This document shows positions 54,212-62,827 of a stretch of DNA of 64,000 nt, piece after piece. The position numbers were made by a program, and so were the translations under genes. A model generated the notes under the pieces. The model was not told where the DNA came from. It searched no databases and worked only from the letters and a program-made list of their open reading frames with translations. Within the stretch, counting starts at the first letter, position 1. Each line of letters opens with the position of its first letter. The DNA is taken from positions 66,544-130,543 of the forward strand of contig JBAZPO010000013.1 in the NCBI GenBank assembly GCA_041648175.1. The letters run 5' to 3'. Origin of the DNA: Desulfobaccales bacterium. GTDB lineage: Bacteria > Desulfobacterota > Desulfobaccia > Desulfobaccales > 0-14-0-80-60-11.

Positions 54212-55426
54212 ATGCATACAAGAAGCAGGATTGCGCTGGGGGTGGTAGTTAAAAATTTCCGGCGTCTGGCAAAGCATCCTTGGATCAGCACTAAATTGGC
54301 CACTATCCAGGGCGAAAAGTGGCTCTTCAATGTGCTCTACCCCCAGGCCCAAACCGGGCAGGCCAAAAAGATCCGCCAGTTGAGTTTGCGGATCACCGAC
54401 ATCTGCAATTTGCGCTGCCACACCTGCGGGCAATGGGGCGACCAAGGCTTCTTGCACGGCAGCAATCTGCGGAATTTGAAGCAGAACGAAGTCTCTTTAG
54501 ACCGGTACCTGGAAATCCTCCGGGACTTGGTGCAGCACGGCCACCATCCCACGGTCTACCTGTGGGGCGGCGAACCCATGCTTTATGAGGGGTCGCTCGA
54601 GTTGATCGAAGCGGCCACCAAACTTAGGCTGCCCACCGCCATCGCCACCAACGGCACCCGGATTGCCGCGGCCGCAGACAGGCTGGTTAAGGCCCCCATG
54701 TTTCTTCTGCAGGTTTCCATCGACGGTCCCGATGCCGCCCGGCATAATCAGGCGCGCCCGGGGGTGGGGGGCGCCGACAACTTTGCCGATATTCAAGCCG
54801 GCCTGGCCGCGGTGGGGGAGGCCCGCCGGGACCGCCGCAGCACTCTGCCCCTGATTGCTTCTCTCACCACCGTCTCCCAGCATAATTTCCGGAACCTGGT
54901 GGACATTTATGAGTCCTTTAGGGATAAGGTGGACCTCTTTATCTTTTACCTCTCCTGGTGGATCGACCAGGAGGCGGTTAAGAATCACGAAGCGGACTTT
55001 AGCCGGCGCTTCGGGTTCAGTCCCACGCTTCACCAGGGCTGGGTGGGAGGCTGGCGCCCCGATGATTACCGGGAGTTGGACCGCCAGTTACAGACTGTAC
55101 TGAAAATGTCCCGGTCGTCCACCGCACCCCCGGTTTCTCTGATCCCTTCCGTGATCGGCGAGGACGATTTGCGCACTTATTATACCGACCACCAGGCCCG
55201 GTTCGGCTTCAATCAGTGCATCTCAATATTTTCGGCTGCCGAAATCGATAGCAACGGCGATCTCTCGCCCTGCCGGGATTATCATGACTATGTGGTGGGC
55301 AACATCAAAGAGGCAACGCTTACCGAACTGTGGAATTCCCCGGCCTACGTGCGTTTCCGCCAGAGCCTGGCTACCGAAGGCCTGATGCCCGTCTGCTCCC
55401 GCTGTTGTGGCCTGATGGGGTATTAA
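54212..55426 (+). CDS. Radical SAM/SPASM protein
   Basis: A protein of 404 residues. CNLRCHTC (C65, C69, C72) binds the SAM cluster, GGEP follows near 119-122 and SIDGPDA near 173 fits the radical SAM barrel. The C-terminus carries SPASM-like cysteines (NQCISIFSAAEIDSNGDLSPC, later CSRCC). ATG 54212 is preferred because upstream in-frame codons lie in the MITE-like palindrome. Related SPASM proteins in polysaccharide clusters have unknown substrates. The GT4 gene begins one base after its stop, implying a shared pathway. Confidence 0.8.
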   Translation: MHTRSRIALGVVVKNFRRLAKHPWISTKLATIQGEKWLFNVLYPQAQTGQAKKIRQLSLRITDICNLRCHTCGQWGDQGFLHGSNLRNLKQNEVSLDRYLEILRDLVQHGHHPTVYLWGGEPMLYEGSLELIEAATKLRLPTAIATNGTRIAAAADRLVKAPMFLLQVSIDGPDAARHNQARPGVGGADNFADIQAGLAAVGEARRDRRSTLPLIASLTTVSQHNFRNLVDIYESFRDKVDLFIFYLSWWIDQEAVKNHEADFSRRFGFSPTLHQGWVGGWRPDDYRELDRQLQTVLKMSRSSTAPPVSLIPSVIGEDDLRTYYTDHQARFGFNQCISIFSAAEIDSNGDLSPCRDYHDYVVGNIKEATLTELWNSPAYVRFRQSLATEGLMPVCSRCCGLMGY

Positions 55427-55427
55427 G

Positions 55428-56597
55428 ATGCACAGAAATTTTGGGGGAGAGGGTAGGGGGCAGGCCCCTTCTCACTCCCCCAACCCCGTTTCTCTCAGAC
55501 TCGCTTCCGCCCCTTCACGCCCGGCCCGCCTGGTTTTCCTCCTCCAAGATTTAACCTTCGGCGGCACCCAACGCCAAACCCTGGAGTTGGCCCGGCGGCT
55601 CAACCCGGCGCGCTTTCAGGTCGAGATCTGGGTGCTGGCCGCGGGGGAGCAATTGATGCCGTTAGCAGAGCGCCACGGCATCCCCGTGATCCGGCTGGGG
55701 CGGCGCCAACAGGTGGGGCCCGGGGCCCTGGCCCGTCTGGGTCGGCGGCTTATGAATCAGCACCTCGATGTGCTCATGCCTCTCACCGTAGTGCCCAATA
55801 TCTGGGGCCGGATGCTAGGCCGCCTGGCCAAAGTCCCCCTGATTATCGGCAACTGCCGGGGCGGCGGGGCTCCCCGGCAGCAATACGAGCGCCGGCTTTG
55901 GCCTTTGGCCCACCATATCTTGTGTAACAGCCAGGCCATTCAACGGGTGTTGACCGACTCTTGCGGAGTTCCGGCAGCCCGCCTGACCACGATCTTAAAC
56001 GGTGTGGATACGGACTATTTTCAGCCCCCCGCGAGCCCGGCCGCCGGCCCGCCCCGGGTCTTGTCTGTGGCCCGGATGGTGCCGGAAAAAGACCATGATA
56101 CCCTGCTGGCGGCCTTTCACCTGACGGCCAAGGCTTACCCCGAGGCGGAATTGTGGCTGGTGGGAGATGGCCCCCGCCTGGCGGAGGTCAAGGGTCTGGC
56201 CCGGCGACTCCTGCCCGGGGACCGGGTTAAATTTTTACCCACCAATGAAGACCTGCGCCCGCTGCTCCAGCAAGCCAGTCTCCTGGCGCTCAGCTCCCGG
56301 ACCGAAGCCCTCCCCAACGTGGTTCTGGAGGCCATGGCCGCGGGCTTGCCGGTGGTAGCCACCCGGGTGGGCGGGGTCCCCGAACTGGTGGAATTAAACC
56401 GGACCGGCTGGCTGGTGAATCCTGGGGATGCCCCGGCACTGGCTGCGGCCCTGAGCCAGGCGGCTTCAGACCCCGATGCCAGGCAGGCCATGGGCAAAGC
56501 CGGCAGGGAACGGGCCGTCAAGCATTTCTCTTTAGAGACCATGGCCCGGCAATACGAGTCTCTCTTGGACCGGCTCCTCCAGGAGAAGAGGCGCTAA
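55428..56597 (+). CDS. Family 4 glycosyltransferase with repeat-derived N-terminus
   Basis: A protein of 389 residues. After a low-complexity leader of about 30 residues, the fold begins LVFLLQDLTFGGTQRQTLELA. SVARMVPEKDHDTLLAAF and SSRTEALPNVVLEAMAAG (EX7E) mark a standard GT4 donor domain. The leader is encoded by a G-rich/C-rich palindromic stretch (about 55441-55488), so either translation starts at ATG 55428 and the repeat is translated, or a downstream non-ATG start is used. It lies one base after the radical SAM gene. Confidence 0.83.
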   Translation: MHRNFGGEGRGQAPSHSPNPVSLRLASAPSRPARLVFLLQDLTFGGTQRQTLELARRLNPARFQVEIWVLAAGEQLMPLAERHGIPVIRLGRRQQVGPGALARLGRRLMNQHLDVLMPLTVVPNIWGRMLGRLAKVPLIIGNCRGGGAPRQQYERRLWPLAHHILCNSQAIQRVLTDSCGVPAARLTTILNGVDTDYFQPPASPAAGPPRVLSVARMVPEKDHDTLLAAFHLTAKAYPEAELWLVGDGPRLAEVKGLARRLLPGDRVKFLPTNEDLRPLLQQASLLALSSRTEALPNVVLEAMAAGLPVVATRVGGVPELVELNRTGWLVNPGDAPALAAALSQAASDPDARQAMGKAGRERAVKHFSLETMARQYESLLDRLLQEKRR

Positions 56598-56603
56598 ATG
56601 TAG

Positions 56604-56629
56604 GGCGGGAAAGCGCAGCGCATCCCGCC
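56604..56629. repeat. Short palindrome GGCGGGA-n12-TCCCGCC
   Basis: An inverted repeat directly after the GT4 stop codon. It is one of at least three palindromes packed into the 179-base space between two convergent genes. Confidence 0.5.
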
Positions 56630-56644
56630 GTTAAGACTAAGCCT

Positions 56645-56697
56645 CGTTCCCAAGTTACACTTGGGAACGCCACTTTCCGCCCAAGCTCTGCTTGGGC
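56645..56697. repeat. 53-bp double-hairpin repeat, copy 1
   Basis: Two adjacent perfect hairpins: cgttcccaag with cttgggaacg (10-bp stem), then gcccaagc with gcttgggc (8-bp stem). The whole unit recurs at 62088-62140 with only three mismatches, two in the linker and one in the loop. It lies between convergent genes. Confidence 0.8.
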
Positions 56698-56709
56698 ACC
56701 GCTTAAGTT

Positions 56710-56730
56710 CCCCCCTTTGGAAAAGGGGGG
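56710..56730. repeat. Hairpin CCCCCCTTT-n3-AAAGGGGGG
   Basis: A perfect 9-bp stem with loop GGA, followed by ttaggggggattt. It resembles REP-like palindromes. It is located between convergent glycosyltransferase genes and could help end transcription. Confidence 0.55.
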
Positions 56731-56776
56731 TTAGGGGGGATTTCAAGAGGTTGCATAAATCCCCATGTTTCTCCCC

Positions 56777-57829
56777 TCAATAATCCAACTTTTTCTCACG
56801 GATAAACTGCTCCACCCCCGCATAAATCTCTTCATTGCCGCAGAACCGGCCGGTCTGGATATTCTCCCGGTAGTGGCTCAGGCGGGCTTCGAACTCAGGG
56901 ATGATCTCAGGGGGGGGATGAAAGCCCATGAGAGAGCGGCCATATCCCAGGCGCTCGATATACAGGGCGTTCAAGAACTGCTCGAAGGCATTTTTGATGG
57001 GAAAAGAGATCACCGGCTTGCCGTAAAACAGGGCCTCGGACATCAGGGTGTGGCTGCCCCCGCACACCACGTAGCGGCAGGTGGAGAGGTCATCCAGAAA
57101 CCCCGCCTCGGAGTTTTTCTTGAAATGCAGATTGCCCTCGATGCGCTCTTCGTTAAAGCCGTAAACCATCACCTTTGAGGGAATGGCGCTCAAGAAGGGA
57201 AAAAAGCGCTTGAAGGTGGTATACCCCTGGTACGCCACCACATGCTCGCCCAGGGCGGGCCTTCGCTGCAGCACGCTTTCCCGCAACAGCGGCGGCAGAA
57301 CTTTGGCCCTGGCCCCGGGTTTCACCGGCGTTTGGAAGAAAGAAATCACCAGATAATCCGAAGCCCGGCTAAACATGGAGCCCACCGCGTAACTCGTGGA
57401 TAGGTAGCTGGGATACTGGGTCCAGGGGACCCTGTGGCGGCAGCAGGTGATGACGTGTTGATGGTCGATGGACAGGCAGGGAACCCCGGCCCGTTTAGCT
57501 GCCCGCGGCAGGAAATATTCATAATCACTCATGGTGACGTCGGGTTGGAACCGGTCCATGAGGTCCAAAAGATGGCGGATGTGCCCCCTGGATTGGCTCC
57601 TAACCTGAAGGCTGCCCATGACCGTGGCGAGCAAGTCCACCCGATGGCCCCGGATGACCGTGGGCGGATTGGGACATTCCTCTACCCGGAATTCCCGGCT
57701 CAGGATGGCGGCCCCGGTGTCGTGGCTGACAAAGAGAAACTCATGTTCGGCGAAGTGCCGGGCAATGGTCAGAGCCCGGACCGCGTGGCCATGTCCGATG
57801 CCGTGGACCCCATAGAGAATTTTAGCCAT
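56777..57829 (-). CDS. MJ1255/VC2487-family glycosyltransferase
   Basis: A protein of 350 residues. It starts KILYGVHGIGHGHAVRALTIA, a glycine/histidine-rich loop typical of the MJ1255 family related to GT28/MurG. VVCGGSHTLMSEALFYGKPVISFP is the donor-binding segment near the C-terminus. It probably adds a UDP-linked sugar to a lipid or polysaccharide acceptor. It is third in a minus-strand unit after a flippase and a GT21-like enzyme, 36 bases from the latter. Confidence 0.8.
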   Translation of the reverse strand: MAKILYGVHGIGHGHAVRALTIARHFAEHEFLFVSHDTGAAILSREFRVEECPNPPTVIRGHRVDLLATVMGSLQVRSQSRGHIRHLLDLMDRFQPDVTMSDYEYFLPRAAKRAGVPCLSIDHQHVITCCRHRVPWTQYPSYLSTSYAVGSMFSRASDYLVISFFQTPVKPGARAKVLPPLLRESVLQRRPALGEHVVAYQGYTTFKRFFPFLSAIPSKVMVYGFNEERIEGNLHFKKNSEAGFLDDLSTCRYVVCGGSHTLMSEALFYGKPVISFPIKNAFEQFLNALYIERLGYGRSLMGFHPPPEIIPEFEARLSHYRENIQTGRFCGNEEIYAGVEQFIREKKLDY

Positions 57830-57865
57830 AGTATGAAGACGGTCCGATCCGGGATCGACCCGGGA

Positions 57866-59062
57866 TCAATGCAGGTTGCGATTTATAAATGAGTTCACGA
57901 TAACTTGCCTAACCCGGCCGCCCCAGGTGACCCGGTAGGAGATGCCCCGCCAGGCGATAATATTCGTTAGCCAGGTCTTGAGGTAACACCAGCAAGCCAT
58001 GAAAATATTGGCATAAAAGCCCAAGAGCCAGCGCCCCAGAGGAACCTGTGCCGGCACCAGGGTCCGGAACCAGGCCCCTAAAGCAGTTAAAGCCAGTAAA
58101 AATCCCCAACTTGCCAGGGCCAGAGGCGGGGCCACCATACCCAAGATCCCACCCAGGCCGGCGAGGCCTGCCAGGAGAATGGGGCCGGCTAACAGTAAGA
58201 CCACCAGCGCCGCGGCCAACCAGGTGCCGGGCAGGCAATATTTCAGATATAACATTTGCCGGGTCAACCAGGTCTCCCAGCCGCACCGGGTCTGCCCGCT
58301 GAGATCGGTATTCAAAATCGCGGTGGCTACGGGCACGGACCGGATGCCGAAGCGCAACAAGCGCTGGCCCATGGGAAAGTCGTCCAGGACATTTTCCTTC
58401 AGGACACCCGCCAGCCCATGCTCATGGAACGCGGCACGAAGCATGGCGATGGCTCCGCCCCAGGGCAAGGCGATGGCAGGAATACCATGTAGCAGATGCA
58501 GGGCCAGCACCGTCTGGAGCATCCCCAGCGTGGAAATGCGGGTATCGCCATGAATGATGCGGTGGAACCCCGAGGTTATGACCGCCTGGCCGGTGACTAT
58601 CGGGTGAATGAGATCCCGGAGAAAGTTGGGCGGGGCCTGGTGAGTGCTGTCACAAAACACCAGGATTTCCGCATCATCAGACACGGCCCCGATGCCGGCC
58701 AGAATGCTGTGGTTTTTTTGAGAGCCGGTTGTGGTCGGGCCGCTGACAATATGGCGGACTCGGGGGTTGCGGGACAAGAGCTCCCGCACCAACGGTGTGG
58801 CGGGGTCTTCCGGGTCCCGGGTGACCAGCAGGGTTTCATAGTCGGGATAGGGCTGGCTGAGCAAAGATTCCAGCGCCGCGGGCATCTCCGGAGAGTTCCC
58901 GGTGAGGGGCACAATGACCGCGACCTTGGGGTAGGTCGGCCAGAACACGGTTTCAGGCCGCCGCCCTGGAAAACTCCGGCGCACATGCTCGCGGCTGTAA
59001 AGCATCAGGGTCAGCAGGAGCAAGAGTTCCAGCGCCATGGAGCCCAACATCAAAGTGGTCAA
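57866..59062 (-). CDS. GT2/GT21-like membrane glycosyltransferase (ceramide glucosyltransferase-like)
   Basis: A protein of 398 residues. It has one N-terminal helix (about 4-22), then a GT-A domain with AVIVPLTGNSPEM, a K116-N117 pair after GS, CDST with D138, DD at 227-228 and RQMLY at 268-272. The last corresponds to the (Q/R)xxRW motif of processive and GT21 enzymes but lacks the RW. Several C-terminal helices follow (about 280-345). The layout matches ceramide glucosyltransferases and HpnI-like enzymes. An acceptor such as a ceramide or other lipid is possible. Confidence 0.7.
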   Translation of the reverse strand: MTTLMLGSMALELLLLLTLMLYSREHVRRSFPGRRPETVFWPTYPKVAVIVPLTGNSPEMPAALESLLSQPYPDYETLLVTRDPEDPATPLVRELLSRNPRVRHIVSGPTTTGSQKNHSILAGIGAVSDDAEILVFCDSTHQAPPNFLRDLIHPIVTGQAVITSGFHRIIHGDTRISTLGMLQTVLALHLLHGIPAIALPWGGAIAMLRAAFHEHGLAGVLKENVLDDFPMGQRLLRFGIRSVPVATAILNTDLSGQTRCGWETWLTRQMLYLKYCLPGTWLAAALVVLLLAGPILLAGLAGLGGILGMVAPPLALASWGFLLALTALGAWFRTLVPAQVPLGRWLLGFYANIFMACWCYLKTWLTNIIAWRGISYRVTWGGRVRQVIVNSFINRNLH

Positions 59063-59179
59063 GCAATTTTTCCTGCGGTCATGGTTCGCCTGCCTCGCTT
59101 ATACGTTTGCTATGAACTGTATCAAATTGATTGTAACTAACTTATTCATGGGTCTATGGGAATGCAAGAGCTTCAGGGG

Positions 59180-60712
59180 CTAGGCCTCTCGGGTCTCGTC
59201 TCCCCTCTGCAGCCACCACCTGGCTGCCAGACCCAGAGTCGGGGCCAGGGCCAGGGCTTCGGCCGCTTCCCGGGGCAGGCGGCCATGTCCCGCCAGGTAA
59301 AGCAGAGCCCCCACCAGGACGGCAATGCCCAACTGGAACATCGGGCGCCGGGTAAAGAGCCCCAGGCGGCGCTGGCAAAAAGTCACGGTGAGTGCGGCCA
59401 CTCCACCCTTGGTAAGGACCATGGCCAGAGCTGCCCCCAGCAGGGGCGCCCGGGGAATGACCAGGGAGCACCAGAGCAGATTGAACCCCAGGCCGCACAG
59501 GTGAAAGATCAGGAGCAACCGCTGCAGCCGCATACTGACCATGAGAAATCCCGCCAGGTTGTGGAGAAAGGCAAAAGCAACGGTCACTACCAGGACCTTC
59601 TGCAGCCAAATAGCGTCTCCATAGTTGGGCCCGTAGATCAAGGTGATGATACGGTCACTTTCGATGAACAGCACAAACATGACGCCTAAGGCCGCGGCCA
59701 AAAGCCAGCGTGCGGTGTTTTGGGCCAGTTGGGAGACCCGGCCGCGGTCCGACTCCCAGAGCTGCACAAAGAGCGGAAACAGGATACTTTGCAGGAGCAG
59801 GCCGGAGACCAGCCCGGAGATGCCGTCCACCGTTTGCCAGGTGACGCTATACTGCGCCACCCCGTGAGCCCCGGCATACTTCTGGAGAAAAAAGAGGTTA
59901 GCCTTGTTATAGAGAATGGCCGAGACCTCGATGACGGCAAACACCATCCCCAGTCGCAGAGTAGACCCCAGCCGTCCCAGGGAGGGCAGCGTGAGCCGCA
60001 AGCGCCCCTGGGAGCGCACCAGGATGAAGCTGCCCCCTAAATTGACCAGGCTTTCGATGGGCTTGAATGCAGCTACCACCGGGGCTGAGGCGCCCAAAGC
60101 CAGGGCGATCAGACCATAGCCAAAGCCCAACCCCGCGGCCAGGGCCGCAACCTTACCCTGGAGGTCCTGACGGCCCTGGACCTGCAAGGCCACAAAAAAA
60201 GTATTGGACAGGGCCTCCAGCCCGACCCCGGCGCTCAGCATGAACATGACGTATTTCAGGGACGAGGAGTAGCCCTGCCACTCCATAAAACCCAACACCC
60301 CCAGGAGCGCCAGCACCAGCAGGCCTCCCTTGAGGATGGTCACCTGGCTCAAGGCCGCGTTCGGGTCTCCGTCCTTTTTGGACATCAGGGAAACCAGCGG
60401 CAGGTTGAGGCCGAATTCCGCCACCAGCAGGAGAATGCTGCCCAAGCCAATGGCCAGCATAAACTCCCCATACGTGGTGGAACTGACCCGGGCCAGGTAA
60501 ATGAGGAAAACGGCTTGCAACGCCTCCCGGAACCACCGGGCGCTGAGCAGGTAGGCGAACTTCTGGAGGATGCGGGCAGGCGCGGACTCAATTCCTTTAT
60601 TCCCCTCTCCCTTTGAGGGGAGAGGGTTAGGGTGAGGGGTAGACGGCTGGCTAGGGCTGCTCACAAGCATCAAATGCGGCCTTATCGTAAGTTTTTCCAG
60701 GTCCCCGACCAC
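59180..60712 (-). CDS. Wzx-like flippase with REP-derived N-terminus
   Basis: A protein of up to 510 residues of the MOP/polysaccharide exporter type, with about 12 to 14 helices after residue 50 and a typical FAYLLSARWFREALQAVF opening helix. The first 40 residues include HPNPLPSKGEG, the familiar translation of a REP-like palindrome (60601-60640). The mature fold therefore begins later than the reading frame. Starts at GTG 60712 or ATG 60670 are possible. It heads the three-gene minus-strand unit with the GT21-like and MJ1255-like enzymes. Confidence 0.75.
   Translation of the reverse strand: MVGDLEKLTIRPHLMLVSSPSQPSTPHPNPLPSKGEGNKGIESAPARILQKFAYLLSARWFREALQAVFLIYLARVSSTTYGEFMLAIGLGSILLLVAEFGLNLPLVSLMSKKDGDPNAALSQVTILKGGLLVLALLGVLGFMEWQGYSSSLKYVMFMLSAGVGLEALSNTFFVALQVQGRQDLQGKVAALAAGLGFGYGLIALALGASAPVVAAFKPIESLVNLGGSFILVRSQGRLRLTLPSLGRLGSTLRLGMVFAVIEVSAILYNKANLFFLQKYAGAHGVAQYSVTWQTVDGISGLVSGLLLQSILFPLFVQLWESDRGRVSQLAQNTARWLLAAALGVMFVLFIESDRIITLIYGPNYGDAIWLQKVLVVTVAFAFLHNLAGFLMVSMRLQRLLLIFHLCGLGFNLLWCSLVIPRAPLLGAALAMVLTKGGVAALTVTFCQRRLGLFTRRPMFQLGIAVLVGALLYLAGHGRLPREAAEALALAPTLGLAARWWLQRGDETREA
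60601..60640. repeat. REP-like palindrome
   Basis: The sequence tcccctctccctttgagggg with agagggttagggtgagggg forms nested hairpins. Similar cores occur at about 54101-54131 and at the right edge (63975-64000, cut). It lies inside the 5' end of the flippase reading frame. Confidence 0.65.
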
Positions 60713-60867
60713 GGCTGCCTGAACCTTTTATATATATCAGATATTTCTGCTGCCGGTGAGGAAAAGTCTTTTTCGAAGGGAACGGACTCCGCCGCAGGCT
60801 GGCCCAGGGAAAGAGTTTGCCATGCGCTCACGCATGCTTTATCCTTATGGCCAGGGAAGAGTTATTC

Positions 60868-62025
60868 ATGCCGGAGACCCCAAACGCTAGCTCAGAGAGC
60901 TGGTTTCACCGCAACCCCAAGAAGACCTTGGTTTTTTTTACCCTGTTTCTGATGCTGGCCGCAGCCTTTGCCGCAGAACAATATCTCCAATTCCGTAACC
61001 ATCGCAAAGGGATAGTCTTATCCTCCGAAGGCGAAATTAGATATATCCGGCTGCGAGAGTACCGTCCCGGCACCCGCCTTCTGATGACCTTGCCGCAAAG
61101 CCATCTGCCCTACACCGACAATGTCTTTGACAAAGAATACCGCTTTGATATCGACAAAAACGGTTTTATCGCCCCTTCCCAAAAATATGACCACCCCGAT
61201 AAGGTCATCGTCTTCCTGGGAGGGTCCACCACCGAATGCATGTATATGGACGAGGACCACCGCTTTCCTTATCTGGTGGGGAAGATTCTCGAGGGGGAGA
61301 CGGGGGCAAAGATCAATTCCTACAACGGCGGGATGTCCGGCAACAACACCCTGCACGCCATCGATCTTTTGATCAACAAAGTAATTCCGTTGCATCCGCA
61401 AGTTGTTGTCTTCATGGAGAACATCAACGACCTGAGCACCCTCCTCTATGAAGGCACGTATTGGAACGAGCATAACGCCCGGGCGCCCCTGGAAACCTTA
61501 AAAAAGACCAGGCTGGTGGGCAAGCTTTTGAAAGAGATTCTTTTCCCCGAATTGAATCAAGCTTATCGAGTTTTAAAAGAAAGACTGGCCAGTAAGCCAT
61601 GGGATGAATTTATGGGCGTCCGGGGGAAAAAGCTGACGTTTGATAAGACAACGTTTGTGCGTGAATTCGCCATGAATCTCAAGGCGCTGATCTGTATCTG
61701 CCAGGCCCATGAGATTATCCCGGTGTTGATGACCCAGGCCAACCGAATCACACCGCATCCCGACCCGGTGGTGGCGGCTTACATCGGGCGCTACGGCAAT
61801 GATACCGGCATCGGCTATGCTCAGCTTAAAGATCTGTACGATGCCTTTAACGACACCATCCGGGAAGTGGGCCGGAAAAATCACGTCATGGTCATCGACC
61901 TGGCCAAAGAGATTCCCCCTAATAAGCACTACCTCTATGATATCGTCCACTTCAACGACGCCGGCTCCGAAATGGCAGCCCGGATCATCGCCAACCGCCT
62001 AAAAGGGCTTTTGACGCCGCAATAG
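60868..62025 (+). CDS. Membrane-anchored SGNH/GDSL hydrolase
   Basis: A protein of 385 residues. One N-terminal helix (about 20-36) anchors it, with the rest probably periplasmic. Block I is FLGGSTTEC (nucleophile S120), block II NGGMSGNN, block III ENINDLS and block V DIVHFND (D358, H361). SGNH proteins of this type act as esterases or O-acyltransferases on polysaccharides. ATG 60868 is chosen because AGGGAAGAG lies seven bases upstream. Its nearness to the SxtJ and DUF5989 genes is a recurring arrangement in surface-glycan loci. Confidence 0.8.
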   Translation: MPETPNASSESWFHRNPKKTLVFFTLFLMLAAAFAAEQYLQFRNHRKGIVLSSEGEIRYIRLREYRPGTRLLMTLPQSHLPYTDNVFDKEYRFDIDKNGFIAPSQKYDHPDKVIVFLGGSTTECMYMDEDHRFPYLVGKILEGETGAKINSYNGGMSGNNTLHAIDLLINKVIPLHPQVVVFMENINDLSTLLYEGTYWNEHNARAPLETLKKTRLVGKLLKEILFPELNQAYRVLKERLASKPWDEFMGVRGKKLTFDKTTFVREFAMNLKALICICQAHEIIPVLMTQANRITPHPDPVVAAYIGRYGNDTGIGYAQLKDLYDAFNDTIREVGRKNHVMVIDLAKEIPPNKHYLYDIVHFNDAGSEMAARIIANRLKGLLTPQ

Positions 62026-62087
62026 CCGCATTCAGCACTTATTGCGCCTCGTTACGCTCTCGTTCCCCAAGTTCCAGCTTACGCCCT

Positions 62088-62140
62088 CGTTCCCAAGTTG
62101 CACTTGGGAACGCTATTTTCCGCCCAAGCTCTGCTTGGGC
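62088..62140. repeat. 53-bp double-hairpin repeat, copy 2
   Basis: The same two-hairpin unit as at 56645-56697, in the same orientation and about 94% identical. It lies between the convergent SGNH hydrolase and O-methyltransferase genes. A partial extra copy of its left arm (cgttccccaag) occurs just upstream, near 62061. Confidence 0.8.
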
Positions 62141-62147
62141 ACCACTC

Positions 62148-62174
62148 GCAGGGGCGGGGTCTCCCCGCCCCTGC
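62148..62174. terminator. Strong GC hairpin between convergent genes
   Basis: gcaggggcgggg, loop tct and ccccgcccctgc form a perfect 12-bp stem. Its place between two convergent stop codons (62025 and 62192) suits a bidirectional terminator, but no T-run follows, so it may equally be an interspersed palindrome. Confidence 0.4.
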
Positions 62175-62191
62175 ATTGCATTTAATCCGCT

Positions 62192-62827
62192 CTACCAAAG
62201 CTTCCCGGACATGGCCACCTTCACCGCCAGGGTCAGGCCGTCATGCTCCGGCGAATGACGGGGCAGGAAGCTGAGCAGGTGAACGGCGCGCCAGGCGGGG
62301 TGGCTCAAGATTTCCCGGTTGAAGTCCGCAGCTCCGGTGAATCCGGTATTGTCCGCCACCAACAGACCACCGGAGCGCAACAAGCCGCGGGCCAGGGACA
62401 GGGCCGGCAGGTAGGATTCCTTGTCGATGTCCAGGAAGATCAGGTCAAAGGTCTCGCCCATCGCGGCCATGAGATTCAGGGCCTCGCCCACCTTCACCTC
62501 CACCACGTCCGTAAGTCCGGCCCGGGCGAGGTTGGCCCGGGCTCGGGCGGCCATGGCCTCGTCGTACTCCAGGCTCACGACCCGGCCGTTGATCTCAGCG
62601 CAGGCCCGCCCCAGAAAAATGCCGGAATACCCCGTGGCCGTGCCCAATTCCAGGATACGGGTGGCACCTGTGGCTCGGGCCAAAACAAAGAGCAGCTCTC
62701 CCACCACCGGACCCACGATGGGGATGGCTTCACGTTTGGCCTCTTCCTCCAGCTCCAAGAGCAAGGCATCGCCTAAGGGCGCCAGGCCTCGGAAATAACC
62801 TTCCAAATCAGGTATCATGGCGCTCAT
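62192..62827 (-). CDS. Class I O-methyltransferase (family 3, catechol/caffeoyl-CoA type)
   Basis: A protein of 211 residues. ILELGTATGYSGIFLG (about 58-73) is the SAM-binding loop, SLEYDEAMAARARANL the ribose-binding strand, and FDLIFLDIDKESY the metal/substrate strand of O-methyltransferase family 3. AGGAGG lies five bases before the ATG. The family methylates catechols and related hydroxyls with Mg2+. It is a single minus-strand gene between convergent and divergent neighbours, and its link to the glycan locus is uncertain. Confidence 0.87.
   Translation of the reverse strand: MSAMIPDLEGYFRGLAPLGDALLLELEEEAKREAIPIVGPVVGELLFVLARATGATRILELGTATGYSGIFLGRACAEINGRVVSLEYDEAMAARARANLARAGLTDVVEVKVGEALNLMAAMGETFDLIFLDIDKESYLPALSLARGLLRSGGLLVADNTGFTGAADFNREILSHPAWRAVHLLSFLPRHSPEHDGLTLAVKVAMSGKLW

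Noticed and set aside
56645..62140. Double-hairpin repeats considered as CRISPR repeats
   Set aside because: There are only two copies 5.4 kb apart, no regular spacers and no cas genes.
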